This document shows, one piece after another, positions 53,876 through 62,841 of a stretch of 64,000 nt of DNA; the first letter of the stretch is position 1; each line of letters opens with the position of its first letter. The stretch covers positions 24,670 through 88,669 of the forward strand of contig MTCR01000097.1 of the NCBI GenBank assembly GCA_002212725.1. Direction: 5' to 3'. The notes below the pieces were generated by a model that was given only the letters and a program-made list of their open reading frames with translations, searched no databases and was not told the DNA's origin. The position numbers and the translations under genes are program-made. Source of the DNA: Sphingobacteriales bacterium TSM_CSM (GTDB taxonomy: Bacteria > Bacteroidota > Bacteroidia > Chitinophagales > UBA2359).

Positions 53876-54244
53876 TTAAATCATTGCCTGCCCGTGTTTG
53901 TTGGCGTTTTCCTGTACCCTGAACTGCACTATGCGGGTAATCAGCGCTAACGGCAAGGGTTGATTGTGCGGAAACTGTACCGCCCCTTTAGACCATTTGT
54001 AGGCCTGAAACTGCTCCTTAAATGCCGCAATGCCCGATGCGGTGGGGTAAAAACCTATATGATTGGCATAGGCGGCAAAATAGACCAAAATGCCGTTTTG
54101 TTTGTATGCCGGCATTTGGTAACTAATGCACTCTTGCGCCTGCGGGGCGGCAGCAAGTATGGTTTGCCTTACCTGCTGCAAACGCTCCTGTACGGTAGCC
54201 GGAAAACGGTCAATGTATGCTTCTACAGGGGTGGGGTGTTGCAT
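53876..54244 (-). CDS. DUF1801 / YdhG-like protein
   Basis: A 122-aa cytosolic protein of the DUF1801 (YdhG, iron-chaperone-like) superfamily. Typical stretches are TPVEAYIDRFPATVQERLQQVRQ, ECISYQMPAYKQNGILVYFAAYANHIGFYPT and KGAVQFPHNQPLPLALITRIV. A role in iron handling has been proposed for related proteins, but it is not established. It stands alone between parA and dispersed element copy 2. Confidence 0.82.
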   Translation of the reverse strand: MQHPTPVEAYIDRFPATVQERLQQVRQTILAAAPQAQECISYQMPAYKQNGILVYFAAYANHIGFYPTASGIAAFKEQFQAYKWSKGAVQFPHNQPLPLALITRIVQFRVQENANKHGQAMI

Positions 54245-54259
54245 AAACTGTGGTTTAAG

Positions 54260-54400
54260 GGTACTTATTTAGGTTGTACTTGTGGGTGATGTTCTTAACT
54301 GAATTCCTTTCATTTTCCGCAAAGAACGCAAAGTTTTTTTGCTCTTTGGTCAATGCTTCAAATCAGCAAGGAACAAGAGAAAATGCCGGGGTTGCCTGCA
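54260..54400 (+). repeat. Dispersed non-coding element, copy 2
   Basis: Starts GGTACTTATT and shares CTTAACTGAATTCCTTTC, CCGCAAAGAACGCAAAG, TTTGGTCAATGCTTC and AAAATGCCGGG with copy 1. It is shorter because a segment after the first CGCAAAG is absent, and its right end has lost the terminal match. The CAAAG..CGCAAA / TTTGC..CTTTG parts could fold as a bulged stem. Confidence 0.7.
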
Positions 54401-54715
54401 ATTTTGCAAATACAACCGGAGTGTATAAATGCGCAGTAAGCGCTAAAGCAGGAATTTCGGTTTTAATATTTGTGGTTCATGGGTATTGCAAGTGGTAAAG
54501 TTAAGCAATAACCCGGTTCTTGTAAACTGCCCAAAGGTATGTTTAAGTTTGTAATTGCCAGATAATTAAACGCATCCGCCTGTTTTTTTATGGCTGCTGT
54601 TACCCTGTATGGCTGCAATTACCCATGCTATATAAAGAGTGGCAACTGCCAATGCCGGGCGGGCATAAACATTTAGCTGCCAAACATTGTTTTTTATAAC
54701 CTTAACCGCATTTAT
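54401..54715. other. Non-coding gap upstream of the amidotransferase gene
   Basis: About 315 bp between repeat copy 2 and the ATG at 54716. No convincing ORF, tRNA, strong hairpin or consensus promoter pair was found; only AT-rich sequence around 54680-54715. Confidence 0.3.
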
Positions 54716-55417
54716 ATGACCGACAAAATTATTATTGGTATTACCGATTGTAAAAAATACGACACCTACCACCAATGGGTGGCGCAACACCCCGATGACC
54801 GGATTGAAATTGTAAAACTTAGTCACCACCTGCATAACTTGTCCGACCTGCGCAAATGCCACGGCATTGTGCTTACCGGGGGCGAAGACGTACACCCGCG
54901 TTTTTACAACAAACCCGAATACTACGAATTTTGCGATAAAGACGATGTAAGCGAAACCCGCGATGAGTTTGAATGGCAGGTGCTGAATTATACCGAAAAA
55001 AATAGCCTTCCGGTATTGGGCATTTGCCGCGGATTGCAGGTGGGCAATGTGTTTTACGGCGGCACGCTTATACCGCATCTGCCCGCATGGGGTAAAGATG
55101 ACCATGCCAAATACCCCAACGGACAAACCCGTTTTCATGGCATACAAATACACCCCAACTCTTTGCTGCACCAACTTGCCGGGCAGCTTTGCGCCAACAT
55201 TAACAGCTACCACCACCAAGGGGTAGAGCAACTTGGCAACGGACTATTGGTAACCGCCCTTGCCGAAGATGGCGTAGCCGAAGCCATAGAACGCGCTCCC
55301 AATGCCAAAGGCGGTTTTTTGCTGCTGGTACAATGGCACCCCGAACGCATGCAACACCAACAAATGCCACTTGCCGCCGGGCTTCGGCGCATTTTTATAG
55401 ATGCAGTAACGGGGTAA
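54716..55417 (+). CDS. Class I glutamine amidotransferase, peptidase C26 type
   Basis: A 233-aa enzyme of the gamma-glutamyl-gamma-aminobutyrate hydrolase (PuuD-like) group. The oxyanion/ligand part reads GIVLTGGEDVHPRFY, the nucleophile is Cys104 in LGICRGLQVGN, and the His-Glu pair is in VQWHPERM. Typical action is hydrolysis of gamma-glutamyl amides. No polyamine or putrescine genes are nearby, so the natural substrate is open. It is convergent with adenine deaminase; repeat copy 3 fills the gap. Confidence 0.85.
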   Translation: MTDKIIIGITDCKKYDTYHQWVAQHPDDRIEIVKLSHHLHNLSDLRKCHGIVLTGGEDVHPRFYNKPEYYEFCDKDDVSETRDEFEWQVLNYTEKNSLPVLGICRGLQVGNVFYGGTLIPHLPAWGKDDHAKYPNGQTRFHGIQIHPNSLLHQLAGQLCANINSYHHQGVEQLGNGLLVTALAEDGVAEAIERAPNAKGGFLLLVQWHPERMQHQQMPLAAGLRRIFIDAVTG

Positions 55418-55463
55418 GGTAAATCGGAACTATCGGGTTCAACAGGTTGCCATTTAAGCAGCA

Positions 55464-55625
55464 GGTACTTATTCAGGTCGTACCTTTGTTGGTGATGCTC
55501 ATCACTAAATTCCTTTCATTTTATAGCAAGGAACGCAAAGTTCCGCCAAGTTTTTTTGCGCTTTATGGTCAATGCTTCCAATCAGCAAGGCACAAGAGAA
55601 AATGCCGGGATTTACAGACAGTATC
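55464..55625 (+). repeat. Dispersed non-coding element, copy 3
   Basis: Starts GGTACTTATT and ends AGTATC, reaching the stop codon of adenine deaminase. It shares AAATTCCTTTCATTTT, GGAACGCAAAGTTCCGC, TTTTTTTGCGCTTT, GGTCAATGCTTCCAATCAGC and AAAATGCCGGGA with the others. It lies between two convergent gene ends, like copy 1. Confidence 0.75.
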
Positions 55626-57271
55626 TAATTATCAAACACTGGTGAAAAGGTAAAAGTATTGCCGTTAAACAACCCGAGGTCGCTTAATTTAAGGGCAGGT
55701 ATAACCAGCAATGCCATAAAGGAAAGGGTCATGTAAGGGGCATACAATTGGCAGCCAAGTTGTTTTACCAGTTTATCTGTTTGGGTGTATTGTTGTGCTA
55801 CTTTATAACCGTTTTCGGGGGTCATAAGGCCGGCAATGGGCAGGGGCAGCACGTGGGCTATTCCGTTCTGAGCATCGGAAACAGACAGTCCGCCCCGTGC
55901 TTCAATAAGCAGGTTAATAGCCTGGCAAATATCATGGTCAGAAACGCCAACGGCAATAAGGTTATGCGAGTCGTGCCCTACCGAAGAAGCCAATGCGCCG
56001 CGTTTAAGCCCGAAATTTTTTATAAAAGCTACGGCCGGAGGGGCATTTTGGTAGCGGTTTACCACCGTAAGTTTCAACACATCGGTATTGGTATTGGTAA
56101 GGGCATTGCCTTGTGCATCGGTTAGGGCATCAAATTGCAGGGCGTTGGTAATGAGTTGTCCTTCCAATGCTTCTATTACGTTTACGGTTTTACCGGTGGC
56201 AGCAATGGTAAAATCGCGCGGTTTTTTGGGGTGAGCCATAAATTTATTGGGCGTGGGGGCTGCCACGTAATCTAATCGGGTTTTACCGTTTTCGGCCACT
56301 AAGTTTCCGTTTATATAGGTTTCCAAAATGGGCAGGGCGGTCAGGTCATCGGTAACAATAAAATCGGCTGCATGGCCGGGTTGCAGCAACCCCACCTGCA
56401 TGCCGTAGTGCAGCACCGGATTTATGCAGGCGCATTGCAGCACGTTCATAAGTTCATGTCCTTTGGCAAGGGCGCGGCGCACCAATTGGTCAATATGCCC
56501 GTGTACCAAATCGTTGGGGTGTTTATCGTCGCTGCACAGCATGGTTTGGCCGGTATGCGAGGTAATAAGCGGGTGCAGCGCTTCAAAGTTTTTGGCGGCA
56601 GAACCCTCGCGGATTAAAATTTTCATGCCATATTGCAGTTTTTCCAACGCTTCTTCCAGGGTAAAACACTCGTGGTCGGTGGTAATGCCGGCGGCAATAT
56701 AGCGTTGCGCATCTTTACCGCGCAGGCCGGGAGCGTGTCCGTCAATAGGTTTGCCGTATTTTTGGGCAATGGCCAATTTTTGCATAACGGCGGCATCTTC
56801 AAACAATACGCCCGGAAAATTCATCATTTCGCTCAGATATTGTATTTGTGCATACCGGCTGAAAAGGTATTCAATATCTGATGGGGTAATGGCGGCGCCT
56901 GCCGTTTCAAAAGCGGTAGCCGGCACGCAGGAAGGCGCCCCGAAGCAAATCTTCAGGGGAGTTTGTGCGGCATTCTGCAACATAAACTCTACGCCGGCCA
57001 CGCCCAAAACGTTGCCAATTTCGTGTGGGTCAGATACGGTGGCTACCGTGCCATGCACCACGGCTAAGCGGGCAAACTCAGACGGAGTTAGCATAGAACT
57101 TTCAATATGCACATGTGCATCAACAAAACCGGGCAAAATATAGCGGTTGTAGGCTATGTTCTGAGGGGTTATCCGGGTTATTACCCCGTTTTCTATTTGC
57201 AGTGCGGCGGGGTAAATGCGGCGGTTAAGCACATCTACCACATTGCCTTCTATATGGTTTAATACTTCCAT
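55625..57271 (-). CDS. ade: Adenine deaminase
   Basis: A 548-aa amidohydrolase that converts adenine to hypoxanthine and ammonia in purine salvage. Family blocks: ILPGFVDAHVHIESSMLTP with the metal-binding HxH, TVATVSDPHEIGNV, IDGHAPGLRGKDAQRYIAAGITTDHEC, and MLCSDDKHPNDL with the catalytic Asp. The C-terminal ASSVGHDSHNLIAVG is also typical. The ATG at 57271 gives MEVLNHIEGNVVDV; an ATG at 57304 would add 11 residues and make a leaderless message. Confidence 0.93.
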   Translation of the reverse strand: MEVLNHIEGNVVDVLNRRIYPAALQIENGVITRITPQNIAYNRYILPGFVDAHVHIESSMLTPSEFARLAVVHGTVATVSDPHEIGNVLGVAGVEFMLQNAAQTPLKICFGAPSCVPATAFETAGAAITPSDIEYLFSRYAQIQYLSEMMNFPGVLFEDAAVMQKLAIAQKYGKPIDGHAPGLRGKDAQRYIAAGITTDHECFTLEEALEKLQYGMKILIREGSAAKNFEALHPLITSHTGQTMLCSDDKHPNDLVHGHIDQLVRRALAKGHELMNVLQCACINPVLHYGMQVGLLQPGHAADFIVTDDLTALPILETYINGNLVAENGKTRLDYVAAPTPNKFMAHPKKPRDFTIAATGKTVNVIEALEGQLITNALQFDALTDAQGNALTNTNTDVLKLTVVNRYQNAPPAVAFIKNFGLKRGALASSVGHDSHNLIAVGVSDHDICQAINLLIEARGGLSVSDAQNGIAHVLPLPIAGLMTPENGYKVAQQYTQTDKLVKQLGCQLYAPYMTLSFMALLVIPALKLSDLGLFNGNTFTFSPVFDN

Positions 57272-57311
57272 GTTGTTTGTATTATTTGGGTGCAAGTTAC
57301 GCATTTAGAAC

Positions 57312-57342
57312 CAAAAATAAGGCCTGCCTGTTTGTAAACAAA
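57312..57342 (-). promoter_or_regulatory. Promoter of ade
   Basis: On the minus strand TTTG (57342-57339), 19-nt spacer, TATTTTTG (57319-57312), both boxes perfect. Start site near 57306, giving a leader of about 35 nt for the ATG at 57271. Confidence 0.62.
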
Positions 57343-57373
57343 AAGGTAATTTACGCCGTACATCTGTTTGCAA

Positions 57374-58408
57374 ATGAACAAAATTGGCCGGTATATTTGT
57401 ATGGCAGGGTGTGCAGTTTGGTTGCAGGCTGCATGTACAGGGCTACCTCCCAACCAACCCCCAAAAGCCGAAACCCCGGCCCAAAACCTTACTTTTTGGC
57501 AAATTGCCGATACCACCTGCCCGGCAGCCTACACCGTTTTAACGCTGGAGCAATGGTGCGGCCTGCCGGTAAGCAATGCCGATTTTGAAATCCTTGACCG
57601 GTTTTTGTTCAAACTTGAGCAGCAAATTACCCCCAAACCCAACAATGGCGGCTACACCCGTCCACAGGCCTTGCAAATATTGCAAACCATTCAGCAGGAG
57701 GTAAACAATTTGCGCACCCGGCAGGTTACCTACCACAGCGCCCTTTACCTTTGCCTGCGCTACCGCCTTTTTGATTGCGATATTAACAGCCTGCTGTTTG
57801 TTACCGCCGCCCAACACCTTAACCTGCCCATACAGGCGCTGCTTATGCCTGCGCACATGAGCGTTGTCTGGAACAATGGCCGGCACCCAATTTACTGGGA
57901 AACCACCCAAAACAAGGAAGTTTCTTTGTATTATTACCAACAAAAATACCAATTGCCGCATGATGCAGCCCTTGCACAAACCCCTTGGTTGCAACCGCTC
58001 AACGGGCAGCAGTTGGCAGCCGTTGCGTTGTTTAACATCGGGCAAACTTTTAGTGAAATGGGTTATGCCGGAGTGGCCGTGCCCTATTACCGGCAATCGC
58101 AGCAGCTATTTCCAAAGTGGTTCAAGCCTGCCACTGCCGCGGCACATACTTACCTGAAAATACACCACCCCGACAGCGCCCTGCTGCTTGCCCGCCGGGC
58201 GCTGCAACTGTATGCCGCACAACCCGATTTGCCCGAACTTATGGGCAATGCTTACCTGATGCTGGGCTGCAACACCGAAGCTGCCCAAGCCCTGCTGCAA
58301 AGCGCACAACTGCACGCCCAAACCCGCCACCCCGATGCCGAAACCATTGCACGCCTGCAACGGCAAGCCGGCCTTGCACAACAAGGCGCCGGTGCATATT
58401 TACGGTAG
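57374..58408 (+). CDS. TPR-containing lipoprotein
   Basis: A 344-aa exported lipoprotein. The signal ends in LQAAC (Cys about 21), followed by a Pro-rich stretch. The central part (QVTYHSALYLCLRYRLFDCD, LPIQALLMPAHMSVVWNNGRHPIYWETT) looks like a transglutaminase-type fold with conserved Cys and His, without certainty. From about residue 215 there are three TPR-like helix pairs (LAAVALFNIGQTFSEMGYAG, ALLLARRALQLYAAQPDL, LPELMGNAYLMLGCNTEAAQ). It is divergent from ade. Function unknown. Confidence 0.72.
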   Translation: MNKIGRYICMAGCAVWLQAACTGLPPNQPPKAETPAQNLTFWQIADTTCPAAYTVLTLEQWCGLPVSNADFEILDRFLFKLEQQITPKPNNGGYTRPQALQILQTIQQEVNNLRTRQVTYHSALYLCLRYRLFDCDINSLLFVTAAQHLNLPIQALLMPAHMSVVWNNGRHPIYWETTQNKEVSLYYYQQKYQLPHDAALAQTPWLQPLNGQQLAAVALFNIGQTFSEMGYAGVAVPYYRQSQQLFPKWFKPATAAAHTYLKIHHPDSALLLARRALQLYAAQPDLPELMGNAYLMLGCNTEAAQALLQSAQLHAQTRHPDAETIARLQRQAGLAQQGAGAYLR

Positions 58409-58498
58409 TTTGGCAATTGTAGCATTGCTGTAGCACACTGCGTTAGTCATTGTTTGTGCCCCTTACCGGCAATTTGCCACAACCTGCGCAAAAATTTC

Positions 58499-59035
58499 TG
58501 ACTTCGGTAATGCGTCACCCAATTTGGCAATGCTGCAATTTCAACCTTCTGATAATCAACAACTTGTGATTTCTCCTCCAAAAAGTGCCAAAGTCAGGAA
58601 AATTTTGGCTAAAGCCTTTTAGCTGTTGGCTTTTCTATGTCCCCCAGATAAATCTGGAGGCAATTCAGATAAATCTGGAGGCAATTAATTTAAACCAAGG
58701 TTTTAGCCTCGCTCTTGACTTCGGTAATGCGTCACCCAATTTGGCAATGCTGCAATTTCAACCTTCTGATAATCAACAACTTGTGATTTCTCTTCCAAAA
58801 AGTGCCAAAGTCAGGAAAATTTTGGCTAAAGCCTTTTAGCTGTTGGCTTTTCTATGTCCCCCAGATAAATCTGGAGGCAATTCAGATAAATCTGGAGGCA
58901 ATTAATTTAAACCAAGGTTTTAGCCTCGCTCTTGACTTCGGTAATGCGTCGCCCAATTTGGCAATGCTGCAATTTCAACCTTCTGATAATCAACAACTTG
59001 TGATTTCTCCTCCAAAAAGTGCCAAAGTCAGGAAA
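58499..59035 (+). repeat. 217-bp tandem repeat array (about 2.5 copies)
   Basis: The unit begins TGACTTCGGTAATGCG and repeats at 58499, 58716 and 58933 with an exact period of 217 bp; the last copy stops after 103 bp. Only about two or three base changes separate the copies. Each full unit contains a stem AAAGCC/GGCTTT followed by a T-run, a CCAGAT-aa-ATCTGG palindrome, and a 21-bp piece (CAGATAAATCTGG plus AGGCAATT) present twice in tandem. It ends 8 bp before the mgtA stop codon. Confidence 0.9.
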
Positions 59036-59043
59036 TTACATGT

Positions 59044-61557
59044 TTACCAGTTCATTTTTTTAAAGAAAATACCTTTGGTAATTTCTGAACCAACAGCATA
59101 TACCACCGCAATGAGTGCCACAGTAAGCAATACAGGTGCAGGCAGCGGTACCAGCCCAAAAACACCCGCGCCGGGCAAGTAGGGCAGGGCAAGGGTAAAA
59201 GTTACTACGGCAATAGTGCTTAGCAGCAAATATTTACTTGGCCGGCTTTTAAAAAAAGGTCTTACCGTTCTGATGATGATGAGAATAAACAGTTCGGTAA
59301 GGAGTGATTCGGTAAACCAGCCGGTGCGGAAGGCATCTTCGGGAGCGCGAAACAGCCACAACAGCGAGGCAAAGGTAATAAAATCGAACAGTGAACTTTG
59401 AAACCCGAAAACCATCATAAAATTTCTGATGAGTTTCATGTTCCATTGCCGGGGGCGGCGCAGCAATTCTTCATCAACATTATCAGAGGCGATGGTCATG
59501 GCCGGGAAATCGCTTAAAAAATTGTTGAGCAGAATTTGTTTGGGCAGCAGGGGTAAAAACGGCACCAACAGCGATGCCCCGGCCACGCTGAACATATTGC
59601 CAAAATTGGCGCTGGTGGTTATAAAAATGTATTTCAGGGTGTTGATAAAAGTACGGCGCCCTTCTATAATGCCGGTTTTAAGAATATGCAGGTTTTTTTC
59701 CAAAAACACCATATCGGCGGCTTCTTTGGCAACATCAACGGCATTGTCTAAAGAAATGCCCACATCGGCAGCTTTTAAGGCGGTGGCGTCGTTTATGCCA
59801 TCGCCCATATAAGCCACCACTTTACCGCCTTTTTGCAACGCCCGCACCAATTGCTCTTTTTGAGAGGGTTCAATTTCGGCAAAAATATCGGTTTGTACGA
59901 CTATGTTTACCAAAGCCTCGGCGCTCATTTTGCTCACCTCGCTGCCTGTAATTACTTTGGGGTTTTCTACGCCCAGTTGCTGCGCTACGGTGGCTGCTAC
60001 CAGATGGTTATCGCCGGTAATAATTTTCAGGGCAATGCCCAGTTCTTTCAATTGGGCGGTGGTTTGGGTAATGCCTTCCTTGGGCGGGTCGTACAGCACA
60101 ATAAAGCCCAAAAAAATCATGCTGTGCTCATCGGTTTTGTCAATAACCGGGTCGCCGGTAATATCGCGGTAGCAAACGCCAATAGTGCGGTATCCTTGCC
60201 GGCTGTATTGCAAAAACAGGGCGCCAATTTGGGATTTTACTGCTGCAATGGGTATTATTTGCCCCTGTTCATCTTCGGCCTGGGTGCAAATTTCCAGAAT
60301 GTTTTCAACGGCGCCTTTGGTAATCATGATATGCAAACCGCTGTTTTCTGCCACAATGCTCAGCCGTTTTCGAATAAAATCGTAGGGCACTTCGTCAAAC
60401 TTGCTGTACCCTTCCAACGCACCGGCAGGGGTTGCCTGTCTTATGGCTTCATCGAGCGGGTTTACAAAACCGCTTTCAAAGGCGGCATTGAGGGCGGCAT
60501 ACTGTAATACTTTAGCGCTTTTATTTCCGGAAATATTTGTGGTATTTTGTATTTTTATTATCCCTTCGGTAAGTGTACCTGTTTTATCAGCGCAAAAAAC
60601 ATCTACTGCCCCCAGGTTTTGAATACTTGCCAGTTTTTTTACTATTACCTTTTCTTTTGCCATGCGCTGTGCCCCGGCAGAAAGGGTAATGGTAATAATG
60701 GCGGGCAACAATTCGGGGGCAAGCCCCACGGCCAATGCCAGGGCAAACAGCACCGATTCGGCAAAAGGTTCGTGCTGAAGTAAATTCAGAATTAAAATTC
60801 CGAATGATAAGATAAGCGTAACCTGCATAAGCAAATACCCGAAATGTCTGATGCCTTTCTCAAAAGCGGTTTCGTGCGGGTTTTTCTGCAAAGATTCCGA
60901 TATTTTACCAAATTCGGTGTTGGGCTGCGTAAGCACGGCAATGGCAACAGCCTCGCCGCTTATAACACTCGACCCCTGGAACAATGTATTATTGCGCTTG
61001 TTTACCGCAGTCAGGGCAGGTAAAACACCCGGCTCTTTTTCTACCGGAAACGACTCGCCGGTAAGCGATGCCTCATTAACGTGCAGGTCTTTCTGGTTTA
61101 TAAGCAGGCAATCGGCCGGTATCATATCGCCGGCCGAAAGCAATACAATGTCGCCCGGCACTACTTCGGCAAGCAACACCGTTTGCACCTGCCCGTTGCG
61201 TTTAACATTTGCCTTTACCTTTACCAGTTCCTGCAGTTTTTCTACCGCGCGGCCGGCGCTAAACTCCTGCCAAAAGCTAAACACACCGCTAAAAAACAAA
61301 ATACCCAGTATTACCAGCGCATCGCTCCAGTCTTGCAGCCAGGCCGATAATACCACGCCAAAAGCCAGCAACAACACCAACGGGTTTGAAAACTGCCCCA
61401 AAAACAATTTTAGCAATTGCAACCACCGCCGGTTCTGTTTGCGGTTGGCAGCAGCCAACAAATACCGCCGCCGCGCTTCGGCATCTGTCAGCCCTTCGGG
61501 GGTGCTTTGCAACCGGTTCAGCACATCGGCAACGGTATAACTCCAAAAGTTGTTCAT
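59044..61557 (-). CDS. mgtA: Magnesium-translocating P-type ATPase
   Basis: An 837-aa P-type ATPase (type IIIB) for Mg2+ uptake into the cytoplasm. The actuator domain has NEASLTGESFPVEK; the phosphorylation motif is DKTGTLTEG (Asp324). The N domain has TKGAVENILE, and the hinge motif is MGDGINDATALKAADVGISL. Spans: two before residue 90, two around 240-300, six from about 660 to the end, including PKQILLNNFLSDFPAMTIASDNVDEE typical of MgtA. The N-terminus is short and there is no upstream riboswitch-like leader within the 45-bp gap, so it may be transcribed from within or through the esterase gene. Confidence 0.93.
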   Translation of the reverse strand: MNNFWSYTVADVLNRLQSTPEGLTDAEARRRYLLAAANRKQNRRWLQLLKLFLGQFSNPLVLLLAFGVVLSAWLQDWSDALVILGILFFSGVFSFWQEFSAGRAVEKLQELVKVKANVKRNGQVQTVLLAEVVPGDIVLLSAGDMIPADCLLINQKDLHVNEASLTGESFPVEKEPGVLPALTAVNKRNNTLFQGSSVISGEAVAIAVLTQPNTEFGKISESLQKNPHETAFEKGIRHFGYLLMQVTLILSFGILILNLLQHEPFAESVLFALALAVGLAPELLPAIITITLSAGAQRMAKEKVIVKKLASIQNLGAVDVFCADKTGTLTEGIIKIQNTTNISGNKSAKVLQYAALNAAFESGFVNPLDEAIRQATPAGALEGYSKFDEVPYDFIRKRLSIVAENSGLHIMITKGAVENILEICTQAEDEQGQIIPIAAVKSQIGALFLQYSRQGYRTIGVCYRDITGDPVIDKTDEHSMIFLGFIVLYDPPKEGITQTTAQLKELGIALKIITGDNHLVAATVAQQLGVENPKVITGSEVSKMSAEALVNIVVQTDIFAEIEPSQKEQLVRALQKGGKVVAYMGDGINDATALKAADVGISLDNAVDVAKEAADMVFLEKNLHILKTGIIEGRRTFINTLKYIFITTSANFGNMFSVAGASLLVPFLPLLPKQILLNNFLSDFPAMTIASDNVDEELLRRPRQWNMKLIRNFMMVFGFQSSLFDFITFASLLWLFRAPEDAFRTGWFTESLLTELFILIIIRTVRPFFKSRPSKYLLLSTIAVVTFTLALPYLPGAGVFGLVPLPAPVLLTVALIAVVYAVGSEITKGIFFKKMNW

Positions 61558-61602
61558 ATAAAAAAACGGGTAATTTCAATGGCTGATAAAGCGTTACTTT
61601 TT

Positions 61603-62688
61603 TTAATACCCGGTTTGAACCAGATTTATCATACCCGCCACCCCGCTGTTCCACTGCACTTCAATTTGCGGCGTACCCTGCCCCGAAACGATTACGCCGC
61701 CCGTAACCGACCAAGTGTAGGTACTGTACGGCGTAGGTATGGCAGCCTGGTAAAGGTAAGTTCCGTTGCTGCAGACAGTTACATTGCCACTTATCTGAGG
61801 TTGCCACACATTGCAGTTAACACACCTGAAATTGGAGAAAAAATTCCAGATTTCCTGGCTTGCGCTAATGTCCTGGTTAATACTGCCCAAACCACCTAAA
61901 CTGGCGCTTGTGCCCGGCCACTGATGCCCGCCGCCATTTACCTTAAGCAGTTCAACGCGGGTTTGGTCTGTGCAGGGCTGATATTCAAAACGCTGCACAG
62001 TGCTGCCGTCAGAGGTGTTTATATCGGGTAAATTGGTAACCGTTGCAGGGTTGGGACAGCCGTTGTTGGTAACCCAAAAATTCACCACATCAGTAACCGA
62101 TTTGCTTCCCAAACCGCCGTTGTAAAACACCACCAAATCAGAGGTGCCGTGTATTTGCATTACGGGTATATTTTTCCACGGGGTGCAGTCGTTGTAGGCG
62201 GCATCGCTCATGGTTCCGCTTACCGAGGCTATGGCCGCTAAGCAAATATTTGATTCGCAGGCCAGCCGGTGGCTCATGTACCCGCCGGCCGAAAAACCGC
62301 AACTGTAAACCCGGCTGGTATCTATGTTATACAAATTGCGCATTTCGGTTACCAAAGCAGCTAAAAAACCAATATCGTTGGCTGTAGAACCGCCCGGAAA
62401 CCCCGAATTGGTGTTCCAGGCATTGCCAACCCCGTTTGGATACACCGCAATAAAATTATTTGCCTCTGCAATGGCGTTAAAATTGCTTACATCCATAATG
62501 TTTTGCGCCGATTGGGTAAAACCGTGCAACACCATTACCAACGGCAGTTGTTCTTGAGGGTTAAAACCGGTTGGCGTGTAAACAATATAATTTCGGGTTT
62601 GCCCGTCAAACAACAGGCTGCCGTTTGTTTGCGGGTGGCAAGGTAACGAAAACAAAGTAACAACTGCAAAATAAACCAGATGCCTCAT
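61603..62688 (-). CDS. Secreted PHB depolymerase / feruloyl esterase-like protein, cut-off Ig-like tail
   Basis: A 361-aa exported alpha/beta hydrolase (CE1 / LpqC-like). A signal peptide ends near PCHPQ. Catalytic residues: LVMVLHGFTQ (oxyanion), Ser133 in SCGFSAGGYMS, Asp in QIHGTSDLVV, His in GGGHQWPG. From about residue 305 a PKD-like domain begins (QISGNVTVCSNGTYLYQAA, YTWSVTGGVIVSGQGTPQIEVQW), but the protein ends at MINLVQTGY before the domain is complete and without a T9SS sorting domain. The ATG at 62688 was chosen; an earlier one at 62778 lacks a signal peptide. Confidence 0.8.
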   Translation of the reverse strand: MRHLVYFAVVTLFSLPCHPQTNGSLLFDGQTRNYIVYTPTGFNPQEQLPLVMVLHGFTQSAQNIMDVSNFNAIAEANNFIAVYPNGVGNAWNTNSGFPGGSTANDIGFLAALVTEMRNLYNIDTSRVYSCGFSAGGYMSHRLACESNICLAAIASVSGTMSDAAYNDCTPWKNIPVMQIHGTSDLVVFYNGGLGSKSVTDVVNFWVTNNGCPNPATVTNLPDINTSDGSTVQRFEYQPCTDQTRVELLKVNGGGHQWPGTSASLGGLGSINQDISASQEIWNFFSNFRCVNCNVWQPQISGNVTVCSNGTYLYQAAIPTPYSTYTWSVTGGVIVSGQGTPQIEVQWNSGVAGMINLVQTGY

Positions 62689-62727
62689 CTTTATAAAACT
62701 TTTTACCTGAAGAATAATTTTCTGCAC

Positions 62728-62735
62728 CAAAGATA
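62728..62735 (-). promoter_or_regulatory. -7 box of the esterase gene
   Basis: TATCTTTG on the minus strand, 39 nt before the ATG. A TTG-like -33 is only 15 nt upstream, shorter than usual. Confidence 0.35.
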
Positions 62736-62829
62736 GTACAAAGTTATAAACAATAAGTGTTCTGTTTGTAAAACCCATTTTGAAAGTTACAAATCGGGCA
62801 AAAAGGAATTATCGGAACAGGAATTTTGT

Positions 62830-62837
62830 TACTTTTG
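62830..62837 (+). promoter_or_regulatory. -7 box directly upstream of trpS
   Basis: TACTTTTG, a perfect match, ends 4 nt before the trpS ATG; the transcript would be leaderless or nearly so. No -33 TTTG at a usual distance. Confidence 0.45.
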
Positions 62838-62841
62838 CAAC

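Noticed and set aside
54566..55231. 221-aa minus-strand ORF opposite the amidotransferase gene
   Set aside because: It overlaps most of a gene with clear catalytic motifs; its own sequence has no recognisable domain.
58499..59035. CRISPR array
   Set aside because: The period is 217 bp with near-identical units and no variable spacers; no cas genes are nearby.
58585..59182. Two overlapping plus-strand ORFs sharing the same translated sequence (start MPKSGKFWLKPF)
   Set aside because: They are the 217-bp tandem repeat read in frame; the second repeats the first and runs into mgtA antisense. Composition and repeat structure are not protein-like.
59833..60507. 224-aa plus-strand ORF opposite mgtA
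   Set aside because: mgtA is certain from its P-type ATPase motifs; this frame is its shadow.
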